58,030 nucleotides of DNA from Desulfovirgula sp. (GCA_020725525.1 DYEX01000028.1:1-58030), one strand, 5' to 3'. Positions 8,470-19,641 are shown, numbered from the stretch's first letter. Numbers and translations are program-made. The notes: a model not told the origin generated them from the letters alone.

Positions 8470-9786
8470 TCACTGGCCTTCGGGGGTAATATCCCGGCGC
8501 ACATCGGGGGGCCTGTCGGGGGGAACCACCGGACCGCTCTTGCGGGCAGTGCGGAAGAGGCGCAGGAGCTCTTCGTTGGTTTTGCTTTTTTTCATGCGCT
8601 CGGTAAGCATCTCCATGGCCTCCCAGGGAGCCATACCCGCGGTGGCCTTGCGGAAAAACCAGATCCACTCCAGTTCATCCCGGGACAACAGCAGTTCTTC
8701 CTTGCGCGTGCCGGAACGCTGCACATCAATGGCCGGGAACAGGCGCCGTTCCGCCAGGCGGCGGTCCAAAATCAGCTCCATATTGCCTGTACCCTTGAAC
8801 TCTTCAAAGATCACGTCATCCATCCGGCTGCCGGTTTCAATGAGGGCGGTGGCCAGGATGGTCAGGCTGCCCCCTTCCTCCAGATTGCGGGCGGCACCGA
8901 AGAAACGCTTGGGCTTGTGCAACGCTGCCGGGTCGACGCCTCCGGATAGAGTGCGCCCGCTGGGGGGGATCACCAGGTTGTGCGCCCGGGCCAGACGGGT
9001 AATGCTGTCCAGCAAGATGACCACATCCTGCTTGTGTTCCACCAGGCGCTTGGCCCGTTCCAATACCATTTCCGCCACTTTTACATGGTTATCCGGCGGC
9101 TCATCAAAGGTAGAACTGACCACTTCCCCGTCCACCGAGCGCTCGATATCGGTAACCTCTTCCGGCCTTTCGTCAATGAGGAGGACTATTAAGTAAATTT
9201 CCGGATGATTTTTGGTGATGCTGTTGGCAATTTCCTTCAATAGCATGGTCTTACCCGCCTTGGGCGGGGCGACAATCAAACCCCGCTGTCCTTTGCCGAT
9301 GGGGGCAACCAGGTCGATAATCCTGGTGGCAATCCGGTCAGGCTGGGTCTCCAGGCGGATCCGCTCCTGGGGGTAGAGGGGGGTAAGGCCGTCGAAATGC
9401 AATCTCTCGGCGGCTTTCTCCGGATCGACGCCGTTAACCTGTTCCACACGCAACAGGGCATAGTAGCGCTCGTTTTCCTTGGGCCCGCGCACCTGGCCGG
9501 CAACCAGATCGCCGGTACGCAGGTCAAACCGGCGGATCTGCGAGGAGGATACGTAGATGTCATCGTGGCTGGGCAGGTACTGGAAGGGTCGCAGGAAACC
9601 GTAGCCGTCGGGGAGGATTTCCAGTACCCCTTGAGTGTAAATGAGACCGTTTTTTTCCGTCTGGGCTTTGATGATTTCAAAGATCAGCTCCCGCTTGCGC
9701 AGGCGGGAGTACCCGGTGAGTTCCAGCTCCCGGGCTATTTTGTACAACTCCGGCATGGTTTTGCCTTCTAATTCCGAATAATTCAC
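8470..9786 (-). CDS. rho: Transcription termination factor Rho
   Basis: Hexameric RNA-dependent ATPase that releases RNA polymerase. In the 438-residue reading, a Rho_N SAP-like segment is at 5-45 ([16 protein letters not shown]), the RNA-binding cold-shock fold at about 50-125 ([14 protein letters not shown]), Walker A APPKAGKT at 173-180 and Walker [15 protein letters not shown] near 255. The R-loop/Q-loop region around [21 protein letters not shown] is intact. The open frame begins at TTG 9807, but AAAGGA is placed for GTG 9786. Rho lies among carbon and cell-wall genes with its own upstream gap. Confidence 0.97.
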   Translation of the reverse strand: MNYSELEGKTMPELYKIARELELTGYSRLRKRELIFEIIKAQTEKNGLIYTQGVLEILPDGYGFLRPFQYLPSHDDIYVSSSQIRRFDLRTGDLVAGQVRGPKENERYYALLRVEQVNGVDPEKAAERLHFDGLTPLYPQERIRLETQPDRIATRIIDLVAPIGKGQRGLIVAPPKAGKTMLLKEIANSITKNHPEIYLIVLLIDERPEEVTDIERSVDGEVVSSTFDEPPDNHVKVAEMVLERAKRLVEHKQDVVILLDSITRLARAHNLVIPPSGRTLSGGVDPAALHKPKRFFGAARNLEEGGSLTILATALIETGSRMDDVIFEEFKGTGNMELILDRRLAERRLFPAIDVQRSGTRKEELLLSRDELEWIWFFRKATAGMAPWEAMEMLTERMKKSKTNEELLRLFRTARKSGPVVPPDRPPDVRRDITPEGQ

Positions 9787-9915
9787 ACTGCATCCTTTCC
9801 TTTCCAAAGATGAATAATGGGTAATTTGTACCCGGGTTAGCTATGTGGGAGACCAGACAAGGCCGTCTGGGGCAGGTTAAAGGGGTAAAAGTTAACTTAT
9901 ATATGGTAAGGTAAG

Positions 9916-9942
9916 GGGAAACCCACATGATGAGGGTTTCCC
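9916..9942 (-). terminator. Possible terminator after the DUF2062 gene
   Basis: GGGAAACCC / GGGTTTCCC, 9-bp perfect stem with a 9-base loop, 35 bases past the DUF2062 stop. The following minus-strand sequence (CCTTACCTTACC) is only moderately U-rich. The gap between rho and DUF2062 otherwise shows nothing clear. Confidence 0.5.
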
Positions 9943-9976
9943 TCCTGACTCGGGGATCCACATGGGGGGGGGTGAC

Positions 9977-10432
9977 TTATGAACACTTCCTGGCCCGTCG
10001 TATTTCCAGCAGACGGCGCACGGGGAAATAAATCAACAACCACGCCAGGGCAGCGTCTATGGCTGCACCAATAAAAAATGGGTATCCCACTTCCTTGAGG
10101 GTGGAAAAAGACCCTCCGGCCGGAACCACCAGACTGTCCCCTACGACGGTACTACCCACCAGGTAATTCAAGGTGTAAAAGAAAGGTACGGCCCACTTAA
10201 AAAAGGTGGCCGAAAGAGCGGCGGCAATAGCGTTTACCCGTAAGAACCGGGCCAGCAGGTAGGCTGTGGGTATGCTGATCAGTGGAATGGGGAAAAAGTC
10301 CAGAGCCGTACCCAGGGCAACCCCGTGGGCAATTTTATGTGGGGCGTCGGGGAGGTCCATTACCTGATTATATTTTTCCCTCAGATAGTTCTTCCAGCCT
10401 GAAAGCTTTGCCTTCACTCGCACTATGAACAT
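9977..10432 (-). CDS. DUF2062 membrane protein
   Basis: A 151-residue protein with the DUF2062 pattern: PHKIAHGVALGTALDFFPIPL, then transmembrane segments around ISIPTAYLLARFL, FFKWAVPFFYTLNYLVG and FIGAAIDAALAWLLIYF. Function is unknown; homologues often sit beside glycosyltransferases, which is not the case here. It ends 18 bases beyond the fsa start region and could be co-transcribed with rho or stand apart. The high content of Pro/Gly in the first loop is typical. Confidence 0.8.
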   Translation of the reverse strand: MFIVRVKAKLSGWKNYLREKYNQVMDLPDAPHKIAHGVALGTALDFFPIPLISIPTAYLLARFLRVNAIAAALSATFFKWAVPFFYTLNYLVGSTVVGDSLVVPAGGSFSTLKEVGYPFFIGAAIDAALAWLLIYFPVRRLLEIRRARKCS

Positions 10433-10450
10433 GTTTTTTCGTCTTTGAGG

Positions 10451-11098
10451 TTACTTCCTGGGAACCGTAGCCCAGTCGACCAGGAATTTCTCGATTCCCA
10501 GGTCCGTTAAGGGGTGCTTGAGCATTTGCATGAGTACCTTGTAAGGAACGGTGGCAATGTCCGCACCGGCCCGGGCCGCCATGGTGACATGCACTGGATG
10601 GCGGATACTGGCCGCAATGACCCTGGTCGGGAAGTCGTAATTGCTGTAAATGGCCATAATGTCCTGGATCAATTCCAGCCCATCGTGACCAATATCATCC
10701 AGACGACCTACAAAGGGACTGACATAGGTAGCCCCGGCCAGGGCGGCTAAAAGGGCCTGGTTGGCCGAAAAAACCAGCGTAACATTGGTCTTGATCCCCC
10801 TGGCGGACAGGGCTTTAACTGCTTTAAGCCCTTCAGCGGTCATGGGGATCTTAACCACGACGTTGGGATGAATGGCTGCCAGATCTTCTGCTTCTGCAAT
10901 CATGCCTTCAGCTTCGGTGCTCACCGCTTCAGCGCTGATGGGCCCGTCCACAATGGCGGTGATTTCCCGCACCACCTCGGCAAAATCGCGGCCTTCCCGG
11001 GCAATAAGGGAAGGGTTGGTGGTTACGCCACTGATTACCCCCAGGGCATAGGCTTTTTTGATTTCTTCCACATTGGCCGTATCGAGAAAAAGCTGCAT
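10451..11098 (-). CDS. fsa: Fructose-6-phosphate aldolase / short transaldolase
   Basis: Single-domain TIM-barrel class I aldolase of 215 residues. It either cleaves fructose-6-phosphate or acts as transaldolase in the non-oxidative pentose phosphate route. The start [16 protein letters not shown] is diagnostic; the Schiff-base lysine is K83 in VVVKIPMT; other conserved pieces are SGVTTNPSL and [16 protein letters not shown]. An upstream open frame adds 62 unlikely residues; ATG 11098 has AAAGGAGG at correct distance. It lies 40 bases after fba, so both are probably co-transcribed for glycolysis/gluconeogenesis. Confidence 0.95.
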   Translation of the reverse strand: MQLFLDTANVEEIKKAYALGVISGVTTNPSLIAREGRDFAEVVREITAIVDGPISAEAVSTEAEGMIAEAEDLAAIHPNVVVKIPMTAEGLKAVKALSARGIKTNVTLVFSANQALLAALAGATYVSPFVGRLDDIGHDGLELIQDIMAIYSNYDFPTRVIAASIRHPVHVTMAARAGADIATVPYKVLMQMLKHPLTDLGIEKFLVDWATVPRK

Positions 11099-11138
11099 TG
11101 AAAAGTCCTCCTTTTGGGCACGACAGTATCTCTTAAAT

Positions 11139-11999
11139 TTATCCCCTGGCCTTTCCGGAGCTACCAAAGACCCGGATTTTCTCCCGGATAATCTCAATGG
11201 CCGCTTCCCGGGCCGGTCCCAGAATCTTACGGGGGTCAATTTCCTGCGGATTCTCCACCAGCACGCGCCGGGCTGCCCCAACAAAGGCTTCCCGGATATT
11301 GGTATCTATATTTACCTTGCGTACTCCACGACGGATGGCTTCCCGGATGGCCTCGTCGGGTACGCCGGAAGCACCGTGCAGCACCAGGGGAATGCGCACC
11401 AGCTCTTTAATCCTGGTCAGGCGGTCAAAGTCCAGCCTGGGTTCCCCTTTGTAGCGGCCGTGGGCCGTGCCGATGGCCACCGCCAGGGAATCCACTCCCG
11501 TTTGTTCTACAAAATAACGGGCCTCGTCCGGGTCGGTAAAAAAGGCCTCCCGGTCGTTAACCGCAATGTCATCTTCCACACCGCCAATCCTGCCCAGCTC
11601 AGCCTCCACGGAAACTCCCACCGGCCTGGCCGCTGCCAGCACCTGCCGGGTAAGAGCAATATTTTGCTCCAGGGGTAAATGGGAACCGTCTATCATCACC
11701 GAGGAAAATCCTGCCACAAGGCAGCGCATGACCTGATCAAAGCTGGTACCATGGTCCAGGTGCAGGGCCACCGGTACCCTGGTGCCACGGGCGGCCACCC
11801 GTGCCATGGCAACAATATAGTCAACACCGGCATATTTGATGGCCCCCTGACTGGCCTGCATAATCACCGGTGCATTTTCGGCCTCGGCTGCAGCCACAAT
11901 GGCCTGCACTATTTCCAGGTTATTGCAGTTAAAGGCTCCAACGGCATAGCCCTGCACCTCGGCTTCCCTGAGCAGTACACCTGCCGGTACAAGGGACAT
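11139..11999 (-). CDS. fba: Class II fructose-1,6-bisphosphate aldolase
   Basis: Zinc-dependent aldolase converting fructose-1,6-bisphosphate to dihydroxyacetone phosphate and glyceraldehyde-3-phosphate. In the 286-residue reading, the catalytic D82 and zinc ligand H83 lie in HLDHG, with further zinc ligands H180 (GTAHGRY) and H208 (VLHGASG). The phosphate-binding NIDTN is near 230. Start ATG 11999 follows AAGGGTGGG; a GTG 12 bases earlier is less well placed. It is followed closely by fsa. Confidence 0.96.
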   Translation of the reverse strand: MSLVPAGVLLREAEVQGYAVGAFNCNNLEIVQAIVAAAEAENAPVIMQASQGAIKYAGVDYIVAMARVAARGTRVPVALHLDHGTSFDQVMRCLVAGFSSVMIDGSHLPLEQNIALTRQVLAAARPVGVSVEAELGRIGGVEDDIAVNDREAFFTDPDEARYFVEQTGVDSLAVAIGTAHGRYKGEPRLDFDRLTRIKELVRIPLVLHGASGVPDEAIREAIRRGVRKVNIDTNIREAFVGAARRVLVENPQEIDPRKILGPAREAAIEIIREKIRVFGSSGKARG

Positions 12000-12119
12000 T
12001 TTAGTTCCCACCCTTCTTTTTTCCCATTATCCCCCGGGGAAAAATTTTTAGTACTTTCCGGTTCATGCCGGCACCACGGGCCTTTTACCGTAACAGCAGC
12101 TTTACCAGATACCTGCTTT

Positions 12120-12737
12120 CTACGGTTGCGGTGGCGTTTCTTTAGTTTTTAAGAGATCCGGGAAAGTCTCCCCAACCAGCTCTATTGTCCACATACGCCG
12201 GACAGTATTCAGGTCTTCCTTTGTTTCCGCATATATTATGCAAAGGTTATTGCAACGGCTGCAGTGCAATTCCAGGCGATCGGGGAAGATATCCACTTCA
12301 ATCCGGTGATTTCCACACTGGCAGTAAAGCCTCCCCGCTTTGCCCAGGTTGTGCACATGGCTTAAGACCGCATACATTATCTCCCGGTTATGAAAAAAAC
12401 TGTCGCCCATAAACTCAATCCGATCCAGGGCTTCATCCAGACAGGCCTGGTCCCGCACCCGGTCCTCCGCCCCCAGGTGCCCCAGTTCCAGGCCGGTAAC
12501 CTGGCAAAACAACTCGATATACCCGCGAGACCAAAAAGTACGGGCGTTAACTGAACAGGCGTGCCTCGACCCGCAGACCACGCAGGGTACCTGCAGGTTT
12601 ACTTTTTTACCCCGGAAAGTGAGCAATAATTTAAGGGCACCGCAGGAACAGTTGATCTGCAACGAGGAACCTCGACCCGCCAGAGTAAAGCGGGATATCC
12701 CGTGCCGTTCCAACCTGCCGCATTCCGGACAACGCAT
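12120..12737 (-). CDS. Cysteine-rich putative zinc-binding protein, unknown function
   Basis: About 205 residues that I do not recognise. Four cysteine pairs are visible: CPECG (start), CSCG (about 30), CVVCG (about 52), and near the C-terminus CQCG and CSRC, like several zinc ribbons in series. The middle (FFHNREIMYAVLSHVHNLG) is helical, with two His that might add metal ligands. The start could be GTG 12740 or ATG 12737 behind GGAG; an earlier TTG is unlikely. It lies 84 bases downstream of the spo0F-like gene and probably shares its transcript, so a link to sporulation or stress signalling is possible but unproven. Confidence 0.65.
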   Translation of the reverse strand: MRCPECGRLERHGISRFTLAGRGSSLQINCSCGALKLLLTFRGKKVNLQVPCVVCGSRHACSVNARTFWSRGYIELFCQVTGLELGHLGAEDRVRDQACLDEALDRIEFMGDSFFHNREIMYAVLSHVHNLGKAGRLYCQCGNHRIEVDIFPDRLELHCSRCNNLCIIYAETKEDLNTVRRMWTIELVGETFPDLLKTKETPPQP

Positions 12738-12820
12738 CACTAAAGTTGTCTCCGTACAGATGAGCACGCAAGCCAAACCTCCACGCGGCTACCGCTGCAA
12801 AACTTGTGACCGGCTCCCTT

Positions 12821-13228
12821 TTAACCAATTACCCCCAGGTATCTCCTGGCTGGACGTTTATCGGCCAGAAGGGCGCGGGCAAGATAACGCACTTCCTGGA
12901 GATCAAAGGGCTTGCTGACATAATGCCGTATACCAAGATTCCTGGCTTCAGCTACCAGCTCCAGCTCTCCGTACGCGGTCATCATAATCACCGGTAGGTC
13001 TGGATTTAGTTTGCGAATCTCCCGCAGGGTGTCCAGTCCGCTCATCCCGGGCATTTTCATGTCCAGCAGCACCAGGTCTATACCACCATTTCTGATCTTC
13101 TGGAGCGCCTCGGTTCCGGAAACAGCCAGTTCCACTTCAAAACCGTCATCGCTAAAAGCCTCCAGGAGCATCCGTCGCACTCCGGCCTGGTCATCCACCA
13201 CCAACAGGTGATACCTGCAACTAGACAA
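12821..13228 (-). CDS. spo0F: Single-domain response regulator, Spo0F-like
   Basis: A 135-residue stand-alone receiver. Acidic pocket D12-D13 (VVDDQAG), phospho-acceptor D56 in LLDMKMPG, the TAYGE switch region and SKPFD with the conserved lysine are all present. It has no output domain, so it should pass phosphate on, as Spo0F does in the sporulation phosphorelay from sensor kinases to Spo0B/Spo0A. Placement shortly before fba and fsa in transcription order matches the spo0F-fba arrangement of Bacillus and relatives, which supports the name. No kinase is nearby. Confidence 0.8.
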   Translation of the reverse strand: MSSCRYHLLVVDDQAGVRRMLLEAFSDDGFEVELAVSGTEALQKIRNGGIDLVLLDMKMPGMSGLDTLREIRKLNPDLPVIMMTAYGELELVAEARNLGIRHYVSKPFDLQEVRYLARALLADKRPARRYLGVIG

Positions 13229-13333
13229 CCCCCTTACCCCCTTTCCCCAGAACCGGTTTCACCCCCACGGTTCGATTTACAGAAGTGTTTCGGCAGGGGG
13301 TAAAAAATCCCTTCTCCTCCAGGGGAAAATTTT

Positions 13334-14071
13334 TTACCAGGGAGAGCCGTTCAGGGGGAACAGGGAAGCAATGCCCGCAGCAAAAAGTACCAGCAAAACA
13401 ATGCCGCACAGGATAAACACGGCAGGTGGTAAAAGTACCGTCAGTAAGGCACGACTGGCCGAAAAATGATATACTTCCATAAGCCCCAGGACTACCAGCA
13501 CCACACCCCAGACCAGAACCGCCAGTCCCAGAGACGCCGTGATCACGGTCAGGGCCGTCCCCCGGATATCCAGCAGCAGGAGCAACAGGTCAACCGGTAC
13601 CATTACCAGCGCCGGTAATGCGGCCAGGGCGGTTACGCTTAAGATTCCTTTCGCCGAGCCCTTTCCGTCCAGCAGACCGGCAGTCAGGTGCAGGAGGGCG
13701 CTCACCACCACCCACTTCACATACTGAAAAACCAGGCCTCCCGCCGCCACCAGGGGGGCGGCCGGCGCAGGCCAGTTCATGCCCATGGATGGATGGCCGG
13801 GCGGCAGGGTCAGGCGGTACCCCACCAGGGCTCCCATGAGGGTGCCGGCCAGGTTGACCAGGGTAAAGATCAAAATCGCCAGGCCAAAGGGCGGGCGGGC
13901 GGCAAGCCGCCGGAAAGTAGCCCGGGGGTCAAAAAAGACCCCGTAAATGATATCCAGAAAGCCCATCGGGGGCTCCGGGGGAGACGTATTTTCCGCCGGG
14001 ACGCCATGAACATCTTCACCGGGGGGGAAGACCCCGCCGGGAGTCTGGGTGCGCTCTTCCACCTTGACCAC
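13334..14071 (-). CDS. Yip1-family membrane protein
   Basis: 245 residues. The first 40 are Pro/Gly-rich and cytoplasmic, then MGFLDIIYGVFFDPRATFRRLAARPP, a typical entry to bacterial Yip1 domains. About five transmembrane helices follow (GLAILIFTLVNLAGTLMGAL, FQYVKWVVVSALLHLTAGLL, ILSVTALAALPALVMVPVDL and others). Function in bacteria is unknown. The gene follows sppA by 21 bases and likely shares its transcript. Confidence 0.75.
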   Translation of the reverse strand: MVKVEERTQTPGGVFPPGEDVHGVPAENTSPPEPPMGFLDIIYGVFFDPRATFRRLAARPPFGLAILIFTLVNLAGTLMGALVGYRLTLPPGHPSMGMNWPAPAAPLVAAGGLVFQYVKWVVVSALLHLTAGLLDGKGSAKGILSVTALAALPALVMVPVDLLLLLLDIRGTALTVITASLGLAVLVWGVVLVVLGLMEVYHFSASRALLTVLLPPAVFILCGIVLLVLFAAGIASLFPLNGSPW

Positions 14072-14092
14072 CTCCGTTTTAAAAATGCCCCC

Positions 14093-15061
14093 TTAAGAAC
14101 CGGGAAAGCGTAGCGTATCGCCCCCCGAACCAGGGGGGAGGCAGGGGGGACAGATCAGCCAGATGGCTGTTTTATTGTCCGGGAAAGCGCTGCCAAACCC
14201 CTCGGGTAAAAGCGTCCCGGACAGGATTTCGGACCAGAAACCGCGGGGACCCAGCTCGGTGGTCACGGGGTCGGGACCCAGCCCGGCCAAACGACCGGCC
14301 AGGCGCACGGCATCCCGCAGGTTGCCCAGCTCATCCACCAGCCCCAGTTTTTGAGCCTGCCGCCCGGTGTAGACCCGGCCATCGGCCAGTTTTCTCACCC
14401 GGTCCAGCTCCATCTTCCTGCCCTCAGATACGGCACGCAGAAACTGGTCGTAAATGTCATCAACCATACCCTGAAAGATGTTCCGTTCCTCGGGGGTTAC
14501 CGGCCGGCTTGGCGAGCCCATGTCTTTGTAGGGGCCGCTTTTGAAGGTACGGGTATTGATGCCCAGCTTGTTGTACAAACCCTGCAGGTCCTGGGTCTGC
14601 ATGATTACACCAATGCTGCCGGTAAGGGTGCCGGGATTGGCCACAATTTTATCTGCCCGGCTGGCAATCCAGTAAGCCCCTGAGGCCGCGGCATCCCCCA
14701 TGGAGACCACCACCTTCTTGCCGCTTCGGCGCAGGTTATCCACCTCCGCGGCAATCTCCTGGGCGCCGGCGGCGGTACCTCCCGGACTGTTCAACCGTAA
14801 AACTACGGCCTTAACCGCCGGATCCCGCGCCGCCTGGCGCAGCCGCTCCATCACCTCTTCCGAACCGGTCCCCGGGCTAAAGAGCCCCGGGGTAACCCGG
14901 CCGCTGACTATGGTGCCGGTTATGGGAATTATGGCCACCGTACCGGCCCCATGGCTAACCTTCAACCCCCCGGCGGGGCGGGAAAACACGCTCACCAGCC
15001 CGGCACCCAGGGAAAGCAGCACCGCCATACACACCACGGCGGCCACCAGCCTTTTCTTCAC
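14093..15061 (-). CDS. sppA: Signal peptide peptidase SppA (S49 serine protease)
   Basis: Membrane-anchored protease that degrades cleaved signal peptides in the membrane. Of 322 residues, 5-25 form the N-terminal anchor, VVLRLNSPGGTAAGAQEI is near 86-103, the nucleophile S127 is in AAASGAYW and the general base K179 in SGPYKDMG, i.e. the Ser/Lys dyad of the short one-domain form found in Firmicutes. The C-terminal tail after about 290 is Pro/Gly-rich and not conserved. It is adjacent to the Yip1 gene and downstream of pyrG. Confidence 0.93.
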   Translation of the reverse strand: MKKRLVAAVVCMAVLLSLGAGLVSVFSRPAGGLKVSHGAGTVAIIPITGTIVSGRVTPGLFSPGTGSEEVMERLRQAARDPAVKAVVLRLNSPGGTAAGAQEIAAEVDNLRRSGKKVVVSMGDAAASGAYWIASRADKIVANPGTLTGSIGVIMQTQDLQGLYNKLGINTRTFKSGPYKDMGSPSRPVTPEERNIFQGMVDDIYDQFLRAVSEGRKMELDRVRKLADGRVYTGRQAQKLGLVDELGNLRDAVRLAGRLAGLGPDPVTTELGPRGFWSEILSGTLLPEGFGSAFPDNKTAIWLICPPCLPPGSGGDTLRFPGS

Positions 15062-15119
15062 GCCAGGAAACCTCCCTCCCCCTGTTTAAAATCATAGACC
15101 TATTCTTTGCCCGGCAGGT

Positions 15120-16757
<1,638 letters not shown>

Positions 16758-16842
16758 TCAAACATTATTGCTGTATTTTTTACGACATCGGTATATAATA
16801 CCTACCCTATTCTAGCCGTGGCAAGAGGACATGTCAACAGAT

Positions 16843-17007
16843 CTAACGGCTCATAAGGCGGGCCACCACAAGGTAGCCCAGGAAAAGGCCCAGCACCCCC
16901 ATGACTCCCGCCAGGGTCGGGGGTGCGGGCACGGGCAACTTTAACCAGGCAAAGGCCGCACCGGCCACAAAACCCGTGATCAATGCCAGAACAGGTTCCT
17001 TCAACAA
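16843..17007 (-). CDS. XapX-domain small membrane protein
   Basis: A 54-residue protein ending in LVVARLMSR. Its body GFVAGAAFAWLKLPVPAPP, TLAGVMGVLGLFLGYLV is the XapX domain: two membrane helices around a PVPAPP turn. The name comes from xanthosine-related genes, but function is unknown. Start is TTG (17007 or 17004), behind a G-rich GGGGGGAG site. It fits between argS and pyrG. Confidence 0.7.
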   Translation of the reverse strand: MLKEPVLALITGFVAGAAFAWLKLPVPAPPTLAGVMGVLGLFLGYLVVARLMSR

Positions 17008-17041
17008 AGAGGCGCACTCCCCCCAAACGGACTATCTACAA

Positions 17042-18718
17042 TCACATCCTCTCCGGGGCGGAGAGGCCCAGCAGGCGCAGGCCGTTCCGCAGGACGATGC
17101 GGGTGGCGTCCACCAGCACCAGCCGGGCGGCGGTCAGGGCCTCGTCCCCGGTAATCACCCGGTGGCTGTTGTAAAAGCTGTGCAGCAGTCCCGCCACTTC
17201 ATGCAGGTAGCGGGCCATACGGTGGGGGGCCAGGTCCTTTGCCCCCAGGGCCACCTCCTCGGGGAAATCGGCCAGCTTGCGGGCCAGGGCCAGTTCCGCC
17301 TCTTCCTTTAAAAGCCCCAGGTCCACCTGCTCCGGCAAAGGGGCTTCCCGGTCCAGCTGGCGCAAAATGCTGCAAATGCGGGCGTGGGCGTACTGGATGT
17401 AATAGACCGGGTTCTCGTTGCTTTGCTCCTTGGCCAGGTCCAGGTCAAAATCCAGGTGGCTGTCGGCGCTGCGCAGCACAAAGAAGTAGCGGGCTGCATC
17501 CTTGCCCACCTCCTCCACCAGCTCCTCCAGGGTGACAAACTGGCCGGAGCGCTTGCTCATGCGCACGAGCTCCCCGCCCCGGTACAAGCGCACCAGCTGC
17601 ATGATTACGATCTCCAGGGCATCGGGGTTGTAGCCCAGGGCGGCCACCGCCCCCTTCATGCGGGCCACATGGCCGTGGTGGTCCGCCCCCCAGATGTTTA
17701 TAACGCGGTCAAAGCCGCGGCGGAATTTGTCCAGGTGGTAGGCAATATCCGCCGCAAAGTAGGTGGGCACGCCGTTGCTGCGCACCAGCACCTCGTCTTT
17801 TTCCACCCCGAATTCCGTCGCCTTAAACCAGAGCGCCCCTTCATATTCGTAGAGGTAGCCCCGGCGGCGCAGGATGTCGATGGCCTCCCTTACCGCGCCC
17901 GATTCGTGCAGGCTCTTCTCGGAAAACCATACGTCATAATGTACGCCGAAATCCTCCAGGGCCTTCTTGATGGCACCCAGTTTCTCTTTCAGGGCGTAAT
18001 CCACCAGAGCCCGGCGCCTCTCTACCTCCGGAGCGTGCAGGTATTGATCGCCGAAGCGCTCCACAAAGCCCCTTACCGTGTCGATAATATCTTCCCCGTG
18101 GTAGCCCTCCTCGGGCACTTGAGCCGGCCGGCCGAGAAGCTGGAAGTAGCGGGCTTCCAGGGATCGCCCGAAATTTTCGATCTGGTTGCCGGCATCATTG
18201 ATGTAGTACTCCCGGGTGACCCGGTAACCGGCAAAATCTAAAATGGCGGCTATGCTGTCCCCCAGGGCCGCTCCCCGGGCGTTGCCCATGTGCAAAAGCC
18301 CGGTGGGGTTGGCGCTGACAAATTCTACCTGCACCCGGGAACCGTTGCCCAGGTTCACCCGCCCGTAGTCCTGATCCGCCGCAATAATGCGGGGCAGCTC
18401 GGCCAGCACCCACTGGGGAGCCAGGTAGAAATTAATAAAACCGGGTCCGGCTACTTCCACCTTTTCCACCGAAATCCCGGTCAGGTCTAAATGGGCCACC
18501 AGGGCCTCGGCAATCTTGCGGGGTGCGAGACGGACCGGTCTGGCCAGGAGCATGGCCAGATTGGTGGCAAAATCTCCGTGCTCCTTTTCCCGGGGCACCT
18601 CCACCACAAAGGCCGGGGGAGTGACCGCGGGCAGCAAACCCCTGTTTACAGCAGAAGCCAGTGCCCTTTCCAGAGCACCGGCCAGGTGTTCCCGTACCTC
18701 CTGGACTAGACCTTTCAT
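17042..18718 (-). CDS. argS: Arginyl-tRNA synthetase
   Basis: Class I synthetase charging tRNA-Arg. In 558 residues, the Add1 N-terminal tRNA-binding domain covers 1-90, the HIGH-type motif is HMGN within NPTGLLHMGNARGA (near 137), and the KMSKS-type loop is MSKRSG (near 393). The DALR anticodon-binding helix bundle forms the C-terminus, ending LLGLSAPERM. Complete length. It is followed by XapX and preceded by the DUF1934 gene only 10 bases away, a common Firmicutes pair. Confidence 0.97.
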   Translation of the reverse strand: MKGLVQEVREHLAGALERALASAVNRGLLPAVTPPAFVVEVPREKEHGDFATNLAMLLARPVRLAPRKIAEALVAHLDLTGISVEKVEVAGPGFINFYLAPQWVLAELPRIIAADQDYGRVNLGNGSRVQVEFVSANPTGLLHMGNARGAALGDSIAAILDFAGYRVTREYYINDAGNQIENFGRSLEARYFQLLGRPAQVPEEGYHGEDIIDTVRGFVERFGDQYLHAPEVERRRALVDYALKEKLGAIKKALEDFGVHYDVWFSEKSLHESGAVREAIDILRRRGYLYEYEGALWFKATEFGVEKDEVLVRSNGVPTYFAADIAYHLDKFRRGFDRVINIWGADHHGHVARMKGAVAALGYNPDALEIVIMQLVRLYRGGELVRMSKRSGQFVTLEELVEEVGKDAARYFFVLRSADSHLDFDLDLAKEQSNENPVYYIQYAHARICSILRQLDREAPLPEQVDLGLLKEEAELALARKLADFPEEVALGAKDLAPHRMARYLHEVAGLLHSFYNSHRVITGDEALTAARLVLVDATRIVLRNGLRLLGLSAPERM

Positions 18719-18728
18719 CTTTCAGAAA

Positions 18729-19157
18729 CTAGACCTCCTGCACGGTAATGGATAATTCGTTGTAACCGATCCTTTGCCGGCATAATTCCAGCTCGTATTC
18801 CAGATTAATACTTCCGCCCACCTCTGTCAAGTCCACCTCTACTTTCCAGGGCAGAACCCGGATCCACATGGACCCGTAAGGCGTCACGTAACTGGTTTCA
18901 TGGTGAATTCCTTCTTCAAAGACCTGCTTTACTTCGGCCGTACCCATGCGGTTTAAGGTAACCCGGCTGGGTTCAGCCTTCAGAGAGGTAGTGGTTCCGG
19001 CCAGGCCGGAAATTTCAGACTCATTGTAAACAATGTAAAAAGAACTGTTTTTCTGATAATAGTTGGCTTTCGTCACCAGTTCGATGGTTTCCCGCTCCCC
19101 CAGGTCATTGGTCTGCGTTCCACGGATGGTTACCAGCACCTCTTTGCGCAATACCAA
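18729..19157 (-). CDS. DUF1934 (YwiB-like) beta-barrel protein
   Basis: A 142-residue cytoplasmic protein with the DUF1934 pattern: VLVTIRGTQTND, YYQKNSSFYIVYNESEISG, and NRMGTAEVKQVFEEG. The family has a calycin-like fold and unknown function. It directly precedes argS in the same direction, as in Bacillus (ywiB-argS). Confidence 0.85.
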   Translation of the reverse strand: MVLRKEVLVTIRGTQTNDLGERETIELVTKANYYQKNSSFYIVYNESEISGLAGTTTSLKAEPSRVTLNRMGTAEVKQVFEEGIHHETSYVTPYGSMWIRVLPWKVEVDLTEVGGSINLEYELELCRQRIGYNELSITVQEV

Positions 19158-19298
19158 TCATCCTTTCACCTTAAGAGCCGGGCAAGGGCATCTTAACTAA
19201 ATTTTAAATATTATATCCTGTTTTCCGCCGGGCAAAAAGAGGGTATTTATTTTTTCCATCAGAAAAATTGGCTGCCCCGGCCGGTTGGGGGAAATAAA

Positions 19299-19326
19299 AA
19301 ACAGGCCCTTAATCAGGTGCCTGTTT
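19299..19326 (-). terminator. Terminator after the 57-residue membrane protein
   Basis: AAACAGGC / GCCTGTTT, 8-bp stem with a 12-base loop, followed on the minus strand by TTTTATTTC. It lies 32 bases past the stop at 19358. Confidence 0.75.
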
Positions 19327-19357
19327 CGCGGTACCCTGCGCAAATATAGATGTGCCC

Positions 19358-19531
19358 TTACCCGAAAAGAAAGGCCACAACGCTATTGTAAAAATCATTC
19401 ATAAACACTTTGACTACCAGCACCGCCGTCAGGTTGATAATGGCGCCGACTCCCAGGATGTCTACCGCCAGGCCCAGGTTTTCCAGCCAACGGGGTTCCT
19501 CCCTTAAAGACGGTAATTGACCCTTGTTCAT
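19358..19531 (-). CDS. Small single-span membrane protein, unknown
   Basis: 57 residues, MNKGQLPSLREEPRWLENLG then one hydrophobic stretch (VDILGVGAIINLTAVLVVKVF) and a short polar-aromatic tail. I do not recognise a family. ATG 19531 follows GGGGGG by 8 bases; the open frame upstream has no support. It has its own terminator and, upstream, a TATAAT box plus two copies of the GTAGTGAC-type motif. It could therefore be co-regulated with the TauE block rather than with argS. Confidence 0.55.
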   Translation of the reverse strand: MNKGQLPSLREEPRWLENLGLAVDILGVGAIINLTAVLVVKVFMNDFYNSVVAFLFG

Positions 19532-19580
19532 TTTATACCCCCCGCTTAAAATTAAAGTGGGGCTTTTCCTGGCAAAAGGA

Positions 19581-19641
19581 TTGTGGTGACAAAACAAAGG
19601 TTTGTATGTAGTGACAAATTGTGCGAATTATAACAAGCTCC
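19581..19641 (-). promoter_or_regulatory. Promoter-operator candidate with GTGACAA repeats
   Basis: Plus-strand text shows GTGGTGACAAAA (from 19584) and GTAGTGACAAATTGTGC (19608-19624). On the minus strand a TATAAT box (19629-19634) sits just upstream of the latter, so the site would lie at the start of transcription toward the 57-residue protein, a position typical for a repressor. No good -35 is visible. The rest of the gap 19598-19829 holds nothing else clear. Confidence 0.45.
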
